From: Ochromonas danica | Taxonomy: Eukaryota > Sar > Chrysophyceae > Chromulinales > Chromulinaceae | Direction: 5' to 3' | Length of the DNA stretch: 64,000 bases | NCBI GenBank assembly: GCA_015146655.1 | Contig: VKHL01000072.1 | Span: 5,906-69,905, forward strand | In this document: positions 43,090 to 53,615 of the stretch, one piece after another | Layout of the letters: each line of letters starts with the position of its first letter | Numbering within the stretch: position 1 is the stretch's first letter | Made by a program: the position numbers and the translations under genes | Notes under the pieces: generated by a model | What the model saw: only the letters and a program-made list of their open reading frames with translations | Databases searched by the model: none | Told to the model about the DNA's origin: nothing

Positions 43090-44221
43090 TCTACTTGTCT
43101 CTGACTTCAAAGATGACAATTCAGAGAGAGATTTTGACTGAAGAGGTTCAAATTGTCGGGGAAGTCTTTGCCCCGATAGCCAAGTGACTTCAACCCTCCC
43201 TAGCTGTGCTATTGTTGTCATATGTTCCACATCATTCATTACAATGGCGGTGTTGGTTTCCGTTGGATTCTCTTAAAGTATTGTATTATAGCCTATTGCT
43301 GTCTTCTAAATAAATAGTCACCTAAGATTGTTGCGATGCTCCTTGTTGAGGAGTTTCTGACGCGATCACACGGAAACTTGATCGATCGATAGTCCGCTGT
43401 TGTCGTTACAACACTGAGCCACCGGAGTCAAGAGGTTCTCAGAGATCGGAGAAGCAAGTTTATAAACTAAAGTACAAGACAGATGAGATGAAGCAATAGT
43501 ACCTTCTCAAAGAGAAAGGTCTCATCTTCGAGACAAACCAGCCGCACACTCCCAACTCAGCTTACGATATTAAATGATTATCCTGCTGGTCGCTATCTTC
43601 TGGGAGAACAGCGACAATCATAACTCAACACAAGAAACAGAAATCAGAAAAAAGCTGAAGCAAGGTTCCAAGTCAGTCACACTGCCTTTAACACAATCAA
43701 ATAAAGGAAGATAACAGCACTATCACAATAACCAGCAGTCTGCTTTGATCGTTATGATCACACTGGACTTAACTATACTACCACTACCTCTTGACAATCT
43801 GGGTGATGTTCGATATCATCATCAACAATGATAAGAGCTCTCATATCTCATCCATCAGAAGTCGTGGATTCCATCAGTTTCTTGAACTTTCCATCCAATT
43901 CCACACCACACAACACCCGCTTTCTGACAAAGAAAAGAGAGACAGAGAGATGCCGTTTGAACCAATCCGAATCGCACCATTCGATTTCAATGGGATATTC
44001 TTTTGGTTTTTATCATCCCAATGAAAAGGTCTGAATAGCTTTGGAGGAAGTTTGTGTGGCCAAAAGATTCGTGCTGGGAGAGCTTGAGTCAAGGGCCGAT
44101 ACGCGTGATCTAGTTTTCCTTCGCTTAGGAAAGAGTATTAGCATAAGGATCTGATCAACCTCTTGAATAACTGTGATATCAGAATTGCAATTTTGTGATT
44201 AAGCGATCAAAATTCCTTTTG

Positions 44222-44911
44222 ATGTTCTTCCCTCGTCCTGGTGATGGTCATGGACGATGCATGCGACCTTTGTGGGGTATTTCCTACATCATTGCCAAAC
44301 AGTTGCAGATTAATCTTCGCTTCTTTCAACACTGTCCCTATTTCCCCATAGAGGAACCTGGCAAGGTTGAACTATGGACAGAGAATAAGAAAACGAGCCA
44401 ATTGTTCCTTTTCTCCTTCACAGGAGAGACTGTGGATGCGAACACCTCCACTCCCGGTGGTTATCACCCTCCCTTGAAGATCTACACTCCACCTCCTTCT
44501 TGTTTTGGTACATTAAAAGATCGCCATTCTGGAGAGAATTATCTTGCTTCTTCGACAGGATTACCCATTACGATGCTGTCTGTGGGAGATGTCTCTAGGT
44601 CATCAACAAAAAAGGAAGTAAGAGTACCTCTCCAAAGATGGAGCTGTTTTTCGCATAATTTTCCATTCACATCTTTGACAAGCGAGATCTCTTCCAAATT
44701 TTTCAATTCAAACTTCTTTGAACATGATCTATCCAAAGTTCTATTTCACTTGGATGATTTCACGGAACAACACATGGTATTGATGATATTCACTGCAGAA
44801 ATGAAAAGAGAAATTCCAATTATTCACAACCGCGAAAACTTCAACCCCTCTCTCAGCGAAAATTTCACAACCCCGGAAACGGGAAAAGCCCACAGCTTTT
44901 TGGGAACTTAA
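44222..44911 (+). CDS. Doubtful ORF, no recognised domain
   Basis: An open frame from ATG 44222 (upstream extension only to a GTG at 44195) of about 229 residues. The N-terminal part (PGDGHGRCMRPLWGISYI) has a Gly-rich start that could suggest a transferase, but no motif supports it. Its 3' third overlaps sequence similar to the non-coding flank of sedolisin copy 2 (about 39970-40040), which argues that at least this part is not a conserved gene. Confidence 0.2.
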   Translation: MFFPRPGDGHGRCMRPLWGISYIIAKQLQINLRFFQHCPYFPIEEPGKVELWTENKKTSQLFLFSFTGETVDANTSTPGGYHPPLKIYTPPPSCFGTLKDRHSGENYLASSTGLPITMLSVGDVSRSSTKKEVRVPLQRWSCFSHNFPFTSLTSEISSKFFNSNFFEHDLSKVLFHLDDFTEQHMVLMIFTAEMKREIPIIHNRENFNPSLSENFTTPETGKAHSFLGT

Positions 44912-45040
44912 CCTCTCACTTCTGGTGATCTGGACCAGTCAGTCCCCCAAAACAAGAAGTGAAACAAGCAACAAAGAGGAAAGAGAGAATTAAGCCTAAG
45001 CCGCCATCATCATTCTTTCTTCGCGATCTTTTGCAGATAA

Positions 45041-47119
45041 ATGGTGACTCCTAAGATGACCTCTTCTTCTATCTTCTTGTGTTTTCTTTGTATTACACTG
45101 CTTGCTTTCAGAGATGTTTCCTGTACGACGACAACGACCAGTGACACCACCACGACATCTTCATTACCTTCAGATATTCATCGTCTCTATCGTCATAAAT
45201 TCGTCTCTTCTTTAGAAAAGAATCCTATCACTGAGATGACTTATATTGCCTCTGCTCATCCTCATCAGAAGCATCAAGTGACCTTTGCCATTCAACAACA
45301 AAATCTCGACCAACTAACAGACTTTGTCCATCAAGTGTCTGATCCCACCAATCCAATCTATGGTCAGCATAAGACTCATCAAGAAGTGCAAGACCTAGTA
45401 CAGAATGAGGAAGGGTATAGTTTATTGAAGACTTTCCTCGAATATCATGGTATTACCATAGTGAAAGAACATCGTTTCCATCTTTTCTTAACAGCTGAGA
45501 CAAATATATCACAATGGGAGAAAGTATTCAACACAAAATTTCATCAATATAAACTATCTTGGAAACCTAAAGAGCTGATAATTCGTTCAGAGTCATTATC
45601 ACTACCAATACATCTTGCCGATCATATTGCCTCAGTATATGGAACAGTGGATGTGCCTGCAGAGGTATTCGCCCGACCGAGTGTTCATCGTAAGGCAGAA
45701 TCGGGATCATTGAGAGGTCATAACAAAGTGACTGGTTGGCCATGGTGTGTTACGCCATCATTGTTTAAAAGTTACTATAATGTTGGTGCCACCATGTATG
45801 GATCATCCTCTCTCAAACAGACGCTATATGGTGCTGCTTCACAAAAGCTTTCTCTCGCTGATCTATTTCTCTTCCAGAATGCACAGGGTCTCTTTGTACA
45901 GAATATCTCGAGTCAAGTAGGTAATATGGTAACTGCCGAGACCTGTCCGTCGACATATGACTGCATGGAGGCGAACTTGGACGTTCAGTACATTATGGCG
46001 GTTGCCCAAAATGTTTCAACTACTTATTATTATAATACACAAGGGTGGGTTTCTTGGCTGGAAGACATATCCTCTTGGGATGATCCGCCATCTGTGATTT
46101 CTATATCATACTTGTCCTATGAAAGTGGTGTAACAAGCTACATCACCTCTTTTGAGACAGAAGCAAAGAAGCTTGCGGCACAGGGAGTGACTCTGATTGC
46201 TGCATCTGGAGATGATGGTGTTAATGGATGGCGGACAAGAACCTTCGTTAGTCGATGCGCCTACAGTCCCATGTTTCCTGCCTGCTCAAACTATGTCACG
46301 GCAGTAGGAGGCACTCAAGGACCAGAAGAAGGGACCGAGGAAGTAACTTGCCAAGCCAGTATTTCCAAGCAAGTGTACATTACTAGTGGAGGTGGTATCT
46401 CCACGACAAGGCCTCTGCAGTCATGGCAATCATCTGAAGTTTCCGCCTATTTCAAAACTGTATCAACCTCCCCCTACAGTGGCTATGATATATCTGGACG
46501 AGGCTATCCAGATGTTTCACTACTTGCTCATAGCTACGTGATTGTTGTGAGTGGTCAGTATCAGGTGGTGGATGGGACTTCTGCTTCTGCTCCTGCGTTT
46601 GCTGGTATGGTATCTCTGGTGAACAGCGCTCGTGTGAGTAAAGGCTTGTCGAAGTTAGGATGGTTGAACCCTTATCTCTATCGTAATGCATCAGCTTTTG
46701 TTCGAGACATCACTTCTGGAGACAACAAATGCACTGCTTTATCGCAACCTGGTATGACTTGTTGTAATGAAGGTTTCTATGCGACCGCCGGTTGGGATCC
46801 AGTCACTGGTCTAGGATCAATTGATTTTCATTCTTTCTATACCTTTTTCGCGAATAGTACTGCAGTCAAAGACGATGATGATGATCAAGTTCATATTAGT
46901 AGCATTTGGGGCTCAGGTTCGTCCGTTCCAATGGGTGCGGTTGTTGGTGTGGTGATTGGTGTGGTTTTAGGAGGTATTATTCTTGCAGGCTTGTTTGCCT
47001 TTTTGCGTTCTTACTATTCCAGTCGCAGATCGAGTGGTGGTGCTCGTTACCAAGCCCCTTCCGTCCACTTCTCTCCTCTTGAGTTTCGAGTGACAACCGT
47101 CGCAGCTCAGCCACTATAG
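45041..47119 (+). CDS. Sedolisin/tripeptidyl-peptidase-like protease (S53), copy 3
   Basis: An intact 692-residue precursor with the same plan as copy 1: signal peptide, prodomain, TPP1-like catalytic domain, linker, membrane anchor and basic tail. Catalytic residues are Glu310 and Asp314 (EANLDVQYIM), oxyanion Asp391 (ASGDDG) and Ser514 (DGTSASAPAF), with WDPVTGLGSIDF near the end. The first ~215 residues are the same as in copies 1 and 2; the region just after it (SVHRKAESGSLRGHNKV...) and the 3' end follow copy 2, while the segment YFKTVSTSPYSGYDISGRGYPDV follows copy 1. This mosaic indicates gene conversion among the three. Confidence 0.9.
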   Translation: MVTPKMTSSSIFLCFLCITLLAFRDVSCTTTTTSDTTTTSSLPSDIHRLYRHKFVSSLEKNPITEMTYIASAHPHQKHQVTFAIQQQNLDQLTDFVHQVSDPTNPIYGQHKTHQEVQDLVQNEEGYSLLKTFLEYHGITIVKEHRFHLFLTAETNISQWEKVFNTKFHQYKLSWKPKELIIRSESLSLPIHLADHIASVYGTVDVPAEVFARPSVHRKAESGSLRGHNKVTGWPWCVTPSLFKSYYNVGATMYGSSSLKQTLYGAASQKLSLADLFLFQNAQGLFVQNISSQVGNMVTAETCPSTYDCMEANLDVQYIMAVAQNVSTTYYYNTQGWVSWLEDISSWDDPPSVISISYLSYESGVTSYITSFETEAKKLAAQGVTLIAASGDDGVNGWRTRTFVSRCAYSPMFPACSNYVTAVGGTQGPEEGTEEVTCQASISKQVYITSGGGISTTRPLQSWQSSEVSAYFKTVSTSPYSGYDISGRGYPDVSLLAHSYVIVVSGQYQVVDGTSASAPAFAGMVSLVNSARVSKGLSKLGWLNPYLYRNASAFVRDITSGDNKCTALSQPGMTCCNEGFYATAGWDPVTGLGSIDFHSFYTFFANSTAVKDDDDDQVHISSIWGSGSSVPMGAVVGVVIGVVLGGIILAGLFAFLRSYYSSRRSSGGARYQAPSVHFSPLEFRVTTVAAQPL

Positions 47120-47878
47120 TTGCTGTGAATGTTTTCTTGAATGCTTTCTTGGATTCTATATATACTGTCATGTTGAATCGTGTTCATTCGTTGCTGTGAA
47201 TGTTTTCTTGAATGCTTTCTTGGATTCAATATATGCTGCCATGTTGAATCGTGTTCATTCGTTTCATTATCTTCCTTCAAATAGCAAATACTTCACTATT
47301 CTTGTAAGTTCAAGTCTTTGCCTTTGAATACACTATACAATTAAGCATGCCTATACAATTGATTTAGTACAGTGTTCGATCCCTGTACTATTTGGAATCC
47401 GTTATTTTGTCACTCCTATTGTAATATTGCCAAATCAGCAAAGCTCTTAATAGTTTGAGAGCTGGAATGATAGCCAGATAGGGTGAAGTTGGTTAGCCTA
47501 TCAGTTTACAAGTGTGTTTTCCGGTACGTGATAGTAGAATCTTCCATGCTCGTATTTTTCAGCTCCAGTCCAGATAGTACTCTTGAACCGCCGGTGACCA
47601 GTGTATACTATCTCTATAGCTCAATGTGATGTGAATCTCCTACAGCTATGTGCTCTGTTCAAAGTTGTTTACTTTGAACCTTCGCTTGGAAGGCTTCATT
47701 CCAATTGGTGTATTGTTCTCATTTATTTTCAATCATTGCAACAACGGACAGAGCGTATAACCCAATAATACCTTTCCTCAATTGAACAACATTGTTTACA
47801 CTACTATACAGTCCTTCAAAGAACTCAGCTACAACCCACCAAATCCAATAACTCAATCCGTCTTCAATCAATTCCTGG
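47120..47878. other. 3' flank of sedolisin copy 3
   Basis: Contains a tandem repetition of the immediate 3' sequence (GTTGCTGTGAATGTTTTCTT at about 47120 and again about 47192) and then text shared with the 3' flank of copy 2 to about 47590. No gene seen. Confidence 0.5.
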
Positions 47879-48655
47879 TCATGCTGGCTCGATGGGAGCT
47901 TGTCGCCGGCGGAAAAAGGCAAAACCAGCCTGGTATGCTGCAGGAATAACAACAAACGGTTCGCTAGAATCTGCTAGAATCTTTTCAATTTGCTTAGGCA
48001 CATTAAAAGGTCCCCATTCTGGTAAAGAATAAATTGTCGTATTCCCTTCTGGTCGATCCAATCGCTTTAAAACATCTTCACGACTAATGAGAAGAACACT
48101 TGGAGTAGATAGCATCTGTTCTACCAGCTCTACGGGATAAGGTCCAATTGGGTTTGTACAGTATAGTAATCGTTTTAGACGGTCAATTCCATAGACAATT
48201 TGATGATGCCAGGCATCATTCCCTAGAACTTGTAGATTCAAGGTAGCAATGATAACATATCCTTCAATGAACTTCTTCTCTAGATAATCAACAAGGTCTA
48301 TTGGTTTATTATCTAATGTTTCATAAGGTTGGAAGTATCCATCTTCAAGAAGGTCAGTAATATGAGCATGGTCTAATATCAGAGACATGGACTGGACTAA
48401 CTCTTCTCCTGTACAACCAGCATTAAATCTTGAGAGAAGGTATTGTGGTAAAGGAGCAGCTTCTGCTCGTTTGCGTAAAATAACTAATGACCAATCTAAG
48501 GTAGGAAGTATTGTTGGATTGACTATACCCAGCATTACCAAAGCAGTGTAGATCGCAGTTGCTCCACAAGCGGAGGGACCCAATTGATCAATTGCCTGTT
48601 GTCTTGCCTTCTCATGACTACAACATCCAATGAAATCACCATCTATGACTACCAT
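47879..48655 (-). CDS. C39-like cysteine-peptidase-fold protein
   Basis: Encodes about 258 residues from ATG 48655; the open frame extends to a TTG at 48670. A papain-like layout is visible: Cys30 in LGPSACGATA at the start of a helix, His150/His151 in DAWHHQIVYGID and Asn168 in YCTNPIG, the order Cys-His-Asn of the peptidase_C39-like group. No signal peptide or membrane segment is evident, so it may be cytosolic. Bacterial members process peptides or transport leaders; eukaryotic members are little studied. Activity is not proven; the fold call is from motif spacing. Confidence 0.5.
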   Translation of the reverse strand: MVVIDGDFIGCCSHEKARQQAIDQLGPSACGATAIYTALVMLGIVNPTILPTLDWSLVILRKRAEAAPLPQYLLSRFNAGCTGEELVQSMSLILDHAHITDLLEDGYFQPYETLDNKPIDLVDYLEKKFIEGYVIIATLNLQVLGNDAWHHQIVYGIDRLKRLLYCTNPIGPYPVELVEQMLSTPSVLLISREDVLKRLDRPEGNTTIYSLPEWGPFNVPKQIEKILADSSEPFVVIPAAYQAGFAFFRRRQAPIEPA

Positions 48656-48920
48656 AACTACTATACCCAATTAATTAATAAATATGACGTGATTCCATTC
48701 AATCTCTCGTCCAATTTTGGCTGTTCTCAGTTCTCACTACCCCAAAAGCCCCACACGAGTTCGTTGATCAGGTAAGTTGGCTTTAAAAGCCATTTTCACG
48801 AGTTTGGTGTCGTCTTTTTGCTTCGTTGAAAATAATTTATCTAAAATTTATCAACAATGATATTAATACGCCTCATCTATCCTTACTTGAATAAAAGAGT
48901 CAAGTAAAACTAAATCCCTT

Positions 48921-49339
48921 CTACAACTGGCTGGAATCGTTGCAGCACTTGGTTTGAGTATAGTTGGGTCTTCAGATCAAGAAAGCTGCTGGTCGGGATG
49001 TGGCGTCGCTGTAGCATTTATTGGGTTTGCAGCAGGTGGAGCGGGAATTGGTGTGGTGATACCCTTTGTAATTTATCTGTTAAGGGCATGGGTGCAGCTG
49101 ATGCGATTGGTTTGATCACATCCATAGGTTACGCCGGTGTTGTGGTAGGTTAGGGTTAGGGAGGATTAGCTGCATTATGCAAAGGCTTGGAGTGGTCTTT
49201 TCTGTTGGATTCGGGTCTTATGTTAGTATCGACTGTATTAGCTTGCTGTATTAGTAGCGTCATCGGTATGAACTACTCCGACAATCGGAGGAAGAAGTTG
49301 AACAACTGGGGAGGGAGGAAGTCATTGTGGATCGCGTAA
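48921..49339 (+). pseudogene. Decayed MFS-like transporter fragment
   Basis: Two successive frames together resemble the end of a major-facilitator transporter: LAGIVAALGLSIVG...FIGFAAGGAGIGVVIPFVI in frame one, then GMGAADAIGLITSIGYAG...GGLAALCKGLEWSFLL in another frame after about 49085. The second frame has TAG codons at 49151 and 49157 where many MFS proteins of this group have a GPPxxGG motif, and a TAA at 49337. The call is based on my recollection of the GYxGxxxGPPxxGxLA pattern. It faces the fucose mutarotase pseudogene, so a lost fucose uptake pair is possible. Confidence 0.35.
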
Positions 49340-49397
49340 AACCTGTATTCCCCATCTTATCTCCAGTGACTGTTTATTGTTAACAACTCTCACTCAA

Positions 49398-49851
49398 TTA
49401 TCTGTCCTCGTTAAAGAGTAAACCTTTCACGACAATACAATTAGCATAACGTGAGCGATAATGGACAGGACTATTACGAATGCGGATTTCGCAATATCAT
49501 AGAATCGAAAGCGTTCTACATAAGTCAAATCTGTGATGCTTCGACCCGCTGCCTTGGCCAACGCGTCATAAGCTGGCACATGGACATTACCTTTTTTATC
49601 AGCAGGCACTCGATCCATCACTGAGATAGGATCAGCACAATATTGTTCCAGTGGGAGCAATGCAGGATGGCTGCGAGGATCTCACTTGTGCTGCCATTCA
49701 TGCGAATGGGTTCTTTCATCACAGTCATATTGGCGGTAGAGTCAGAGGGGTAATTAGCATCGGCGATCACCAAGCGATCGCCATGACCCATGCGTGCCAA
49801 AGCGTAGAGCAACTCTGGCGTAATTATATCAGGAATACCTTTCAAGGGCAT
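49398..49851 (-). pseudogene. L-fucose mutarotase (FucU/FUOM) with two frameshifts
   Basis: Reading from ATG 49851, MPLKGIPDIITPELLYALARM...GHGDRLVIADANYP is a clear FucU/RbsD-family start, with the GHGD...ADANxP active-site block. At about 49662 one base is missing: the text changes frame between SEILAAIL and LLPLEQYCADP...VMDRVPADK. It then reads on as YVERFRFYDIAKSAFVIV until a second frame change near 49480, after which RYANCIVVKGLLFNEDR ends at a TAA (49400-49398). FUOM interconverts alpha- and beta-L-fucose. Either the gene is decaying or the assembly has two indel errors; no intron explains the changes. Confidence 0.8.
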
Positions 49852-50665
49852 GTTGTTTTCTTCTCTTCTTATTTAGCTATCTTAGTCAATGAGTGCTCTC
49901 AGAGCCGTGCATTCCTTGACGTCGGAGGTGAAAGCCTGATCCCGTGTTACACCAACATAGACTGGTCAACAGCATTCTGATTTCCAATGGCATCGAAAAG
50001 ATGACATTTCTACACTTTGTTGAATGACTTGTTGGCGGGTGGTCGGTTTTTCTGACGGCTGCTCTGTCGAAATCATCGTGACTTGCTTTGCTAAGTTTTG
50101 TGGTGGTTCGGGTTGATGTTTGCTGGATTTATGTACTGACAATTTGAAGAGGAATCACAACAACTTCGTCACATTTGTTAACAAATCAGGGAACTTCTTT
50201 GGAAATGACTTCATATCACTGTAGATCACAATTTGCAAATTGGAGATGAAAATGACAGAGTATATATACAGTAAGAGCGAATGCACAACTAACCTTCTTG
50301 AGAGCTCGCGGAGAGTTCTAGAGGCAAAGTGGCATCTAGCACTGTGTGAAGTTCAATATGGAAATGTGGTTAGAAGGTATAGATGGAACTAGATAGATTT
50401 TGATATGTTTGAACTCAAATAGCGAGAAGGTTCCCATGAAGCAAAACAAGAGTATTGCTAGCGCTTCTACTTCTTCTACTAGAATTGATGGTGATGGCGA
50501 TGGCGATGGTAGGTCTTCACAAAGAAGCAGACATCATAGAATGCCATGCCTTATAAGCAATAACCTCCGTTCATTCATTTATTATTATGGTGATGCTCGT
50601 GCAAGAGACTTGAAATTCCAACTAATTGTTTGTAATGCTTACTTTACTTTATCTCATCTCCTCTA
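49852..50665. other. Intergenic region, nothing recognised
   Basis: About 800 bp, probably including the promoter of the mutarotase gene and the 3' UTR of GUF1. Frames such as 50400-50861 (+) overlap GUF1 exon 3 and are shadows. Confidence 0.45.
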
Positions 50666-52468
50666 TTACCGTTGTAACACTGCCCAAAATGCTTCTTGGC
50701 CTATTTCCACCTTACCCACCATCTTGGAGCGCTTCTTTCCTTCCTTTTGCTTCTCCAACAACTTCTTCTTACGGGAGACATCACCTCCACCAACCAACTT
50801 TGCAACAATGTTTTGCGTTAGCATCATCATCAACAAAAAGGAGCAACAAGTAACACACTAACCTTTCCAGACTTGATCAAAACATCCTTACGATAGGGTG
50901 CAATGCGCTCCCGAGCCAATACTTTAACACCAATCTTTGCTTGAATTACAATCTCGAATTGCTGTCTTGTCAACACTTCTTTCAATTTAATCGCCATCTT
51001 TCTACCCGCATCAACAGCTTTGGTACGATGACATACAAAGGATAACGCATCACAATTATCACCATTAACAGCTATTTCCACTTTAACAAGATCAGCTGTT
51101 TCATATCCTGAAGGCTCATAATTGAAAGAAGCATAACCTGCAGAATGATGCTTAATTTGATCATGCATATCACATACCACTTCTTGCCAGGGCATCTGAG
51201 ATGTGATAATGATAGTACCATCTTCCAGATATTGAGTTTCAACATCTCGGCCACGACGATCTTTGATCAGATCAACCATAGCACCATAATACGTCTGAGG
51301 AGAGACAATGGTAATGAGTACCAAAGGCTCCTGAACATTGAATTTGGTGTCTCCAGTAGGCCATTCAGAGACACATTCAATAGTTTTCCATTCTTCATCC
51401 TCTTCTTGCCCAGGTTTTATTATCTGAATGCGATAGGGCACTGAAGGAGTGGTTGTTACAATGCTCATACCAAACTCATCTTGCAAACGTTGTGTAAACA
51501 CTTCCATGTGAAGAAAACCTAAGAAACCACAGCGTAATCCTGCTCCCAAGGAAAGAGATTGTTCACGAGTCAAGGTCACACTGGAGTCATTCAATATCAA
51601 CTTATCAACAGCAGCAAATAAGGACTCTAGATCTCGAGTATCCACAGGATAGACAGAGGCATAGAGCATAGGTTTTGCACTTTCATAACCGGTCAAAGGA
51701 ACTATTGGTGTGCTTGTTTGACCCCATTCCGCTGGAATAAACATTGTATCTCCTATACGTGCTTGACGAGTGGAGCGTAAACCTGCAATAACATATCCAA
51801 CCTGTCCCGCAGCGAGTCTTCCAGTGCGAAGAGGCTGGGGAGTTAATAGGCCAACTTCTTGAACACTGAAATCAGTTCGATTATCTCCTTCATGACGTGT
51901 TTCTTGTAAAGAGGCATAGAGAGACATACGTTGACCTTCTTTAATTGTTCCTCCAACCACTTGTACAAGACAAACCACTCCACGGTGCTCATCAAACCAA
52001 CTATCTACTATACGCCCTGTAAAAGGACCATTTACAGCACGGCTTGAAGCCTTTGGAGATGGTAACTTCTCTACAATACGTTGCAAGACCTCCAATGTGC
52101 CCAGACCTTTCTTGGCAGAAGTTGGGATGACTTCATCTGGATCCACACCAAAGGTAGCCGCCATAGTTAATGCTGTTTCTTCAATTTGAGCACTTGGAAG
52201 ATCAATCTTCGTGATGACTGGGATAATTCCTAATCCTAATGCTTTTGCTTTGAGATGGTTACTCAAGGTTTGTGCTTGAATAGATTGTGTACTATCCACT
52301 AGTAGAAGTGCACCTTGACAAGAAGCAAGGGAACGCGATACTTCATAGGCAAAGTCAATATGACCAGGTGTATCAATTAGATTCAACAAATACCTTTGTT
52401 GATCACGCGGGTCAATAAAGATCATCTAGTAGACAGACACACAGACAGAGTGAGTGATGACTTTATGG

Positions 52469-52518
<50 letters not shown>

Positions 52519-52937
52519 GGGGAGACAGTGCTTGACGAGAGAGGGGGATGACAGGAGAGGGAGAGGGGAGGACCTACCGAGGCAGTGTTTGCTTTGACTG
52601 TAATTCCTCGTTCTCGTTCCACTTTCAACGTATCCAACACTTGTCCTTTCTTACGATCTAACTCATTAATATTCCCTGTCAATTGTAAGATTGCATCAGA
52701 TAAGGTAGATTTGCCATGATCTACATGTGCAATGACTGAGAAATTACGAATATGATCAATATCGATGAGATCCAAAACATTCTCTTCCACAGCTTGATAA
52801 ATCGTGAGAGATCTTCTAATAGTCAAGGAGGAGGAAGAAGAAGCAGAAGAAGGGATAGATGAGTTAGTGACGAAGAAGCTTCTTCGACTAGGACAGAGGA
52901 TTCTCTGGAAGCATCTCATTCTCATTCTCATCATCAC
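50666..52937 (-). CDS. GUF1: GUF1, mitochondrial LepA/EF4 translation GTPase
   Basis: Three exons on the minus strand: 52937-52578, 52425-50863 and 50797-50666, giving 684 residues. The first intron (GTAGGT...TAG, 151 bp) contains a GT/CA microsatellite, the second is short (GTTAGT, a CTAAC branch site, AAAG). The N-terminus is Arg-rich, as in a mitochondrial presequence. G-domain motifs: AHVDHGKST (G1), ERGITVKA (G2), [10 protein letters not shown] (G3), TKIDLP (G4). The LepA C-terminal part is present: [22 protein letters not shown] and the last exon [20 protein letters not shown]. The protein promotes back-translocation and fidelity on mitochondrial ribosomes. Confidence 0.95.
52471..52514. 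repeat. GT/CA dinucleotide microsatellite in GUF1 intron 1
   Basis: About 22 uninterrupted GT units on the + strand inside intron 1 (52426-52577). It is purine/pyrimidine alternating DNA. Confidence 0.95.
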
Positions 52938-53342
52938 AACAAGAAAGTGATGGACTGCTCTGCTCCCATCAACAGAATCTGGATATCTGGATATCTGGAT
53001 ATCTAGGATTTGGACCTCTTGCAGCAGCTCATGGAGAGAACTTGGTCCAGTCTAGTCTATCTGAATGATCTCCTGCAGTGCAGTATCTTCGCAGTTTATA
53101 TAGGTATCTTGTTCTACTACTTCCTTTATAATATCCTGTGTTAATCTATCTCATATCTATCAAATATTGTCATGCTAGCAAGAATCGGAATTTCCATCCA
53201 TACACCTCATTGTCAGATGTCGCCATTCCCCACGCATTGTAATAATCCTATGTCTTGAGTTCTTCGGAATTGTCAATCATTACCATTAACCCAATACTCC
53301 AGCTTGATTGATAACCTATACCAGTGATCTGACCAGCTGAAG
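52938..53342. promoter_or_regulatory. Bidirectional promoter of GUF1 and ISD11
   Basis: 405 bp separate two divergent genes for mitochondrial proteins. A GGATATCT repeat (about 52979-53003, three-plus units) lies near the GUF1 start. Co-regulation is plausible but unproven. Confidence 0.45.
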
Positions 53343-53615
53343 ATGTCCACTAGTCCTTCCCGTCAACAAGTCCTTCATTTATATCGTCACATTCTGAAGC
53401 AGGCCAATCAATTCACAAACCTTAACTTTCGGAATCATGCTCAGCGTCGTATAGCCTATGCTTTCCGACAGAAGAAGAATTTGACTGATCCTACTCTTGT
53501 GAATGATGAGTTTCAACAAGGCTTACAAGCATTTAATCTGGTTAGAAGACAAGCAATTATTAGCTCTCTTTATCCTTCAGAGGCCTCTGCCGTTGCCAAT
53601 AGTCTCCATCGATAA
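53343..53615 (+). CDS. LYRM4: ISD11 (LYRM4), mitochondrial Fe-S assembly LYR protein
   Basis: A 90-residue single-exon protein. The LYR motif (VLHLYRHIL, residues about 10-18) is followed by the F..N.R...RRI..AF...K pattern (NLNFRNHAQRRIAYAFRQKKN) and FNLVRRQAIISSLYP, as in human LYRM4 and yeast Isd11. ISD11 stabilises the cysteine desulfurase NFS1 in the mitochondrial matrix. Family length is about 90, so it is complete. Divergent from GUF1. Confidence 0.92.
   Translation: MSTSPSRQQVLHLYRHILKQANQFTNLNFRNHAQRRIAYAFRQKKNLTDPTLVNDEFQQGLQAFNLVRRQAIISSLYPSEASAVANSLHR

Larger units (their letters stand above)
42397..45040. other. Intergenic region between sedolisin copies 2 and 3
   Basis: About 2.6 kb. 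The 3' flank of copy 2 (42400-42790) is similar to that of copy 3 (47120-47590). A relic-like frame at about 42860-43089 (LLLDDKVIWLDGLKRG) faintly recalls the C-terminal LLLDEKVTWPSTL of the F-box/LRR family. A plus-strand frame at 44222-44911 (listed separately) partly overlaps sequence duplicated from the copy-2 flank. No other gene is recognised. Confidence 0.45.

Noticed and set aside
48921-49120. V-ATPase proteolipid (c'' subunit) identity for the hydrophobic frame
   Set aside because: The Gly-rich helix first suggested it, but the essential helix-4 acidic residue context is absent and the following frame fits an MFS pattern better.
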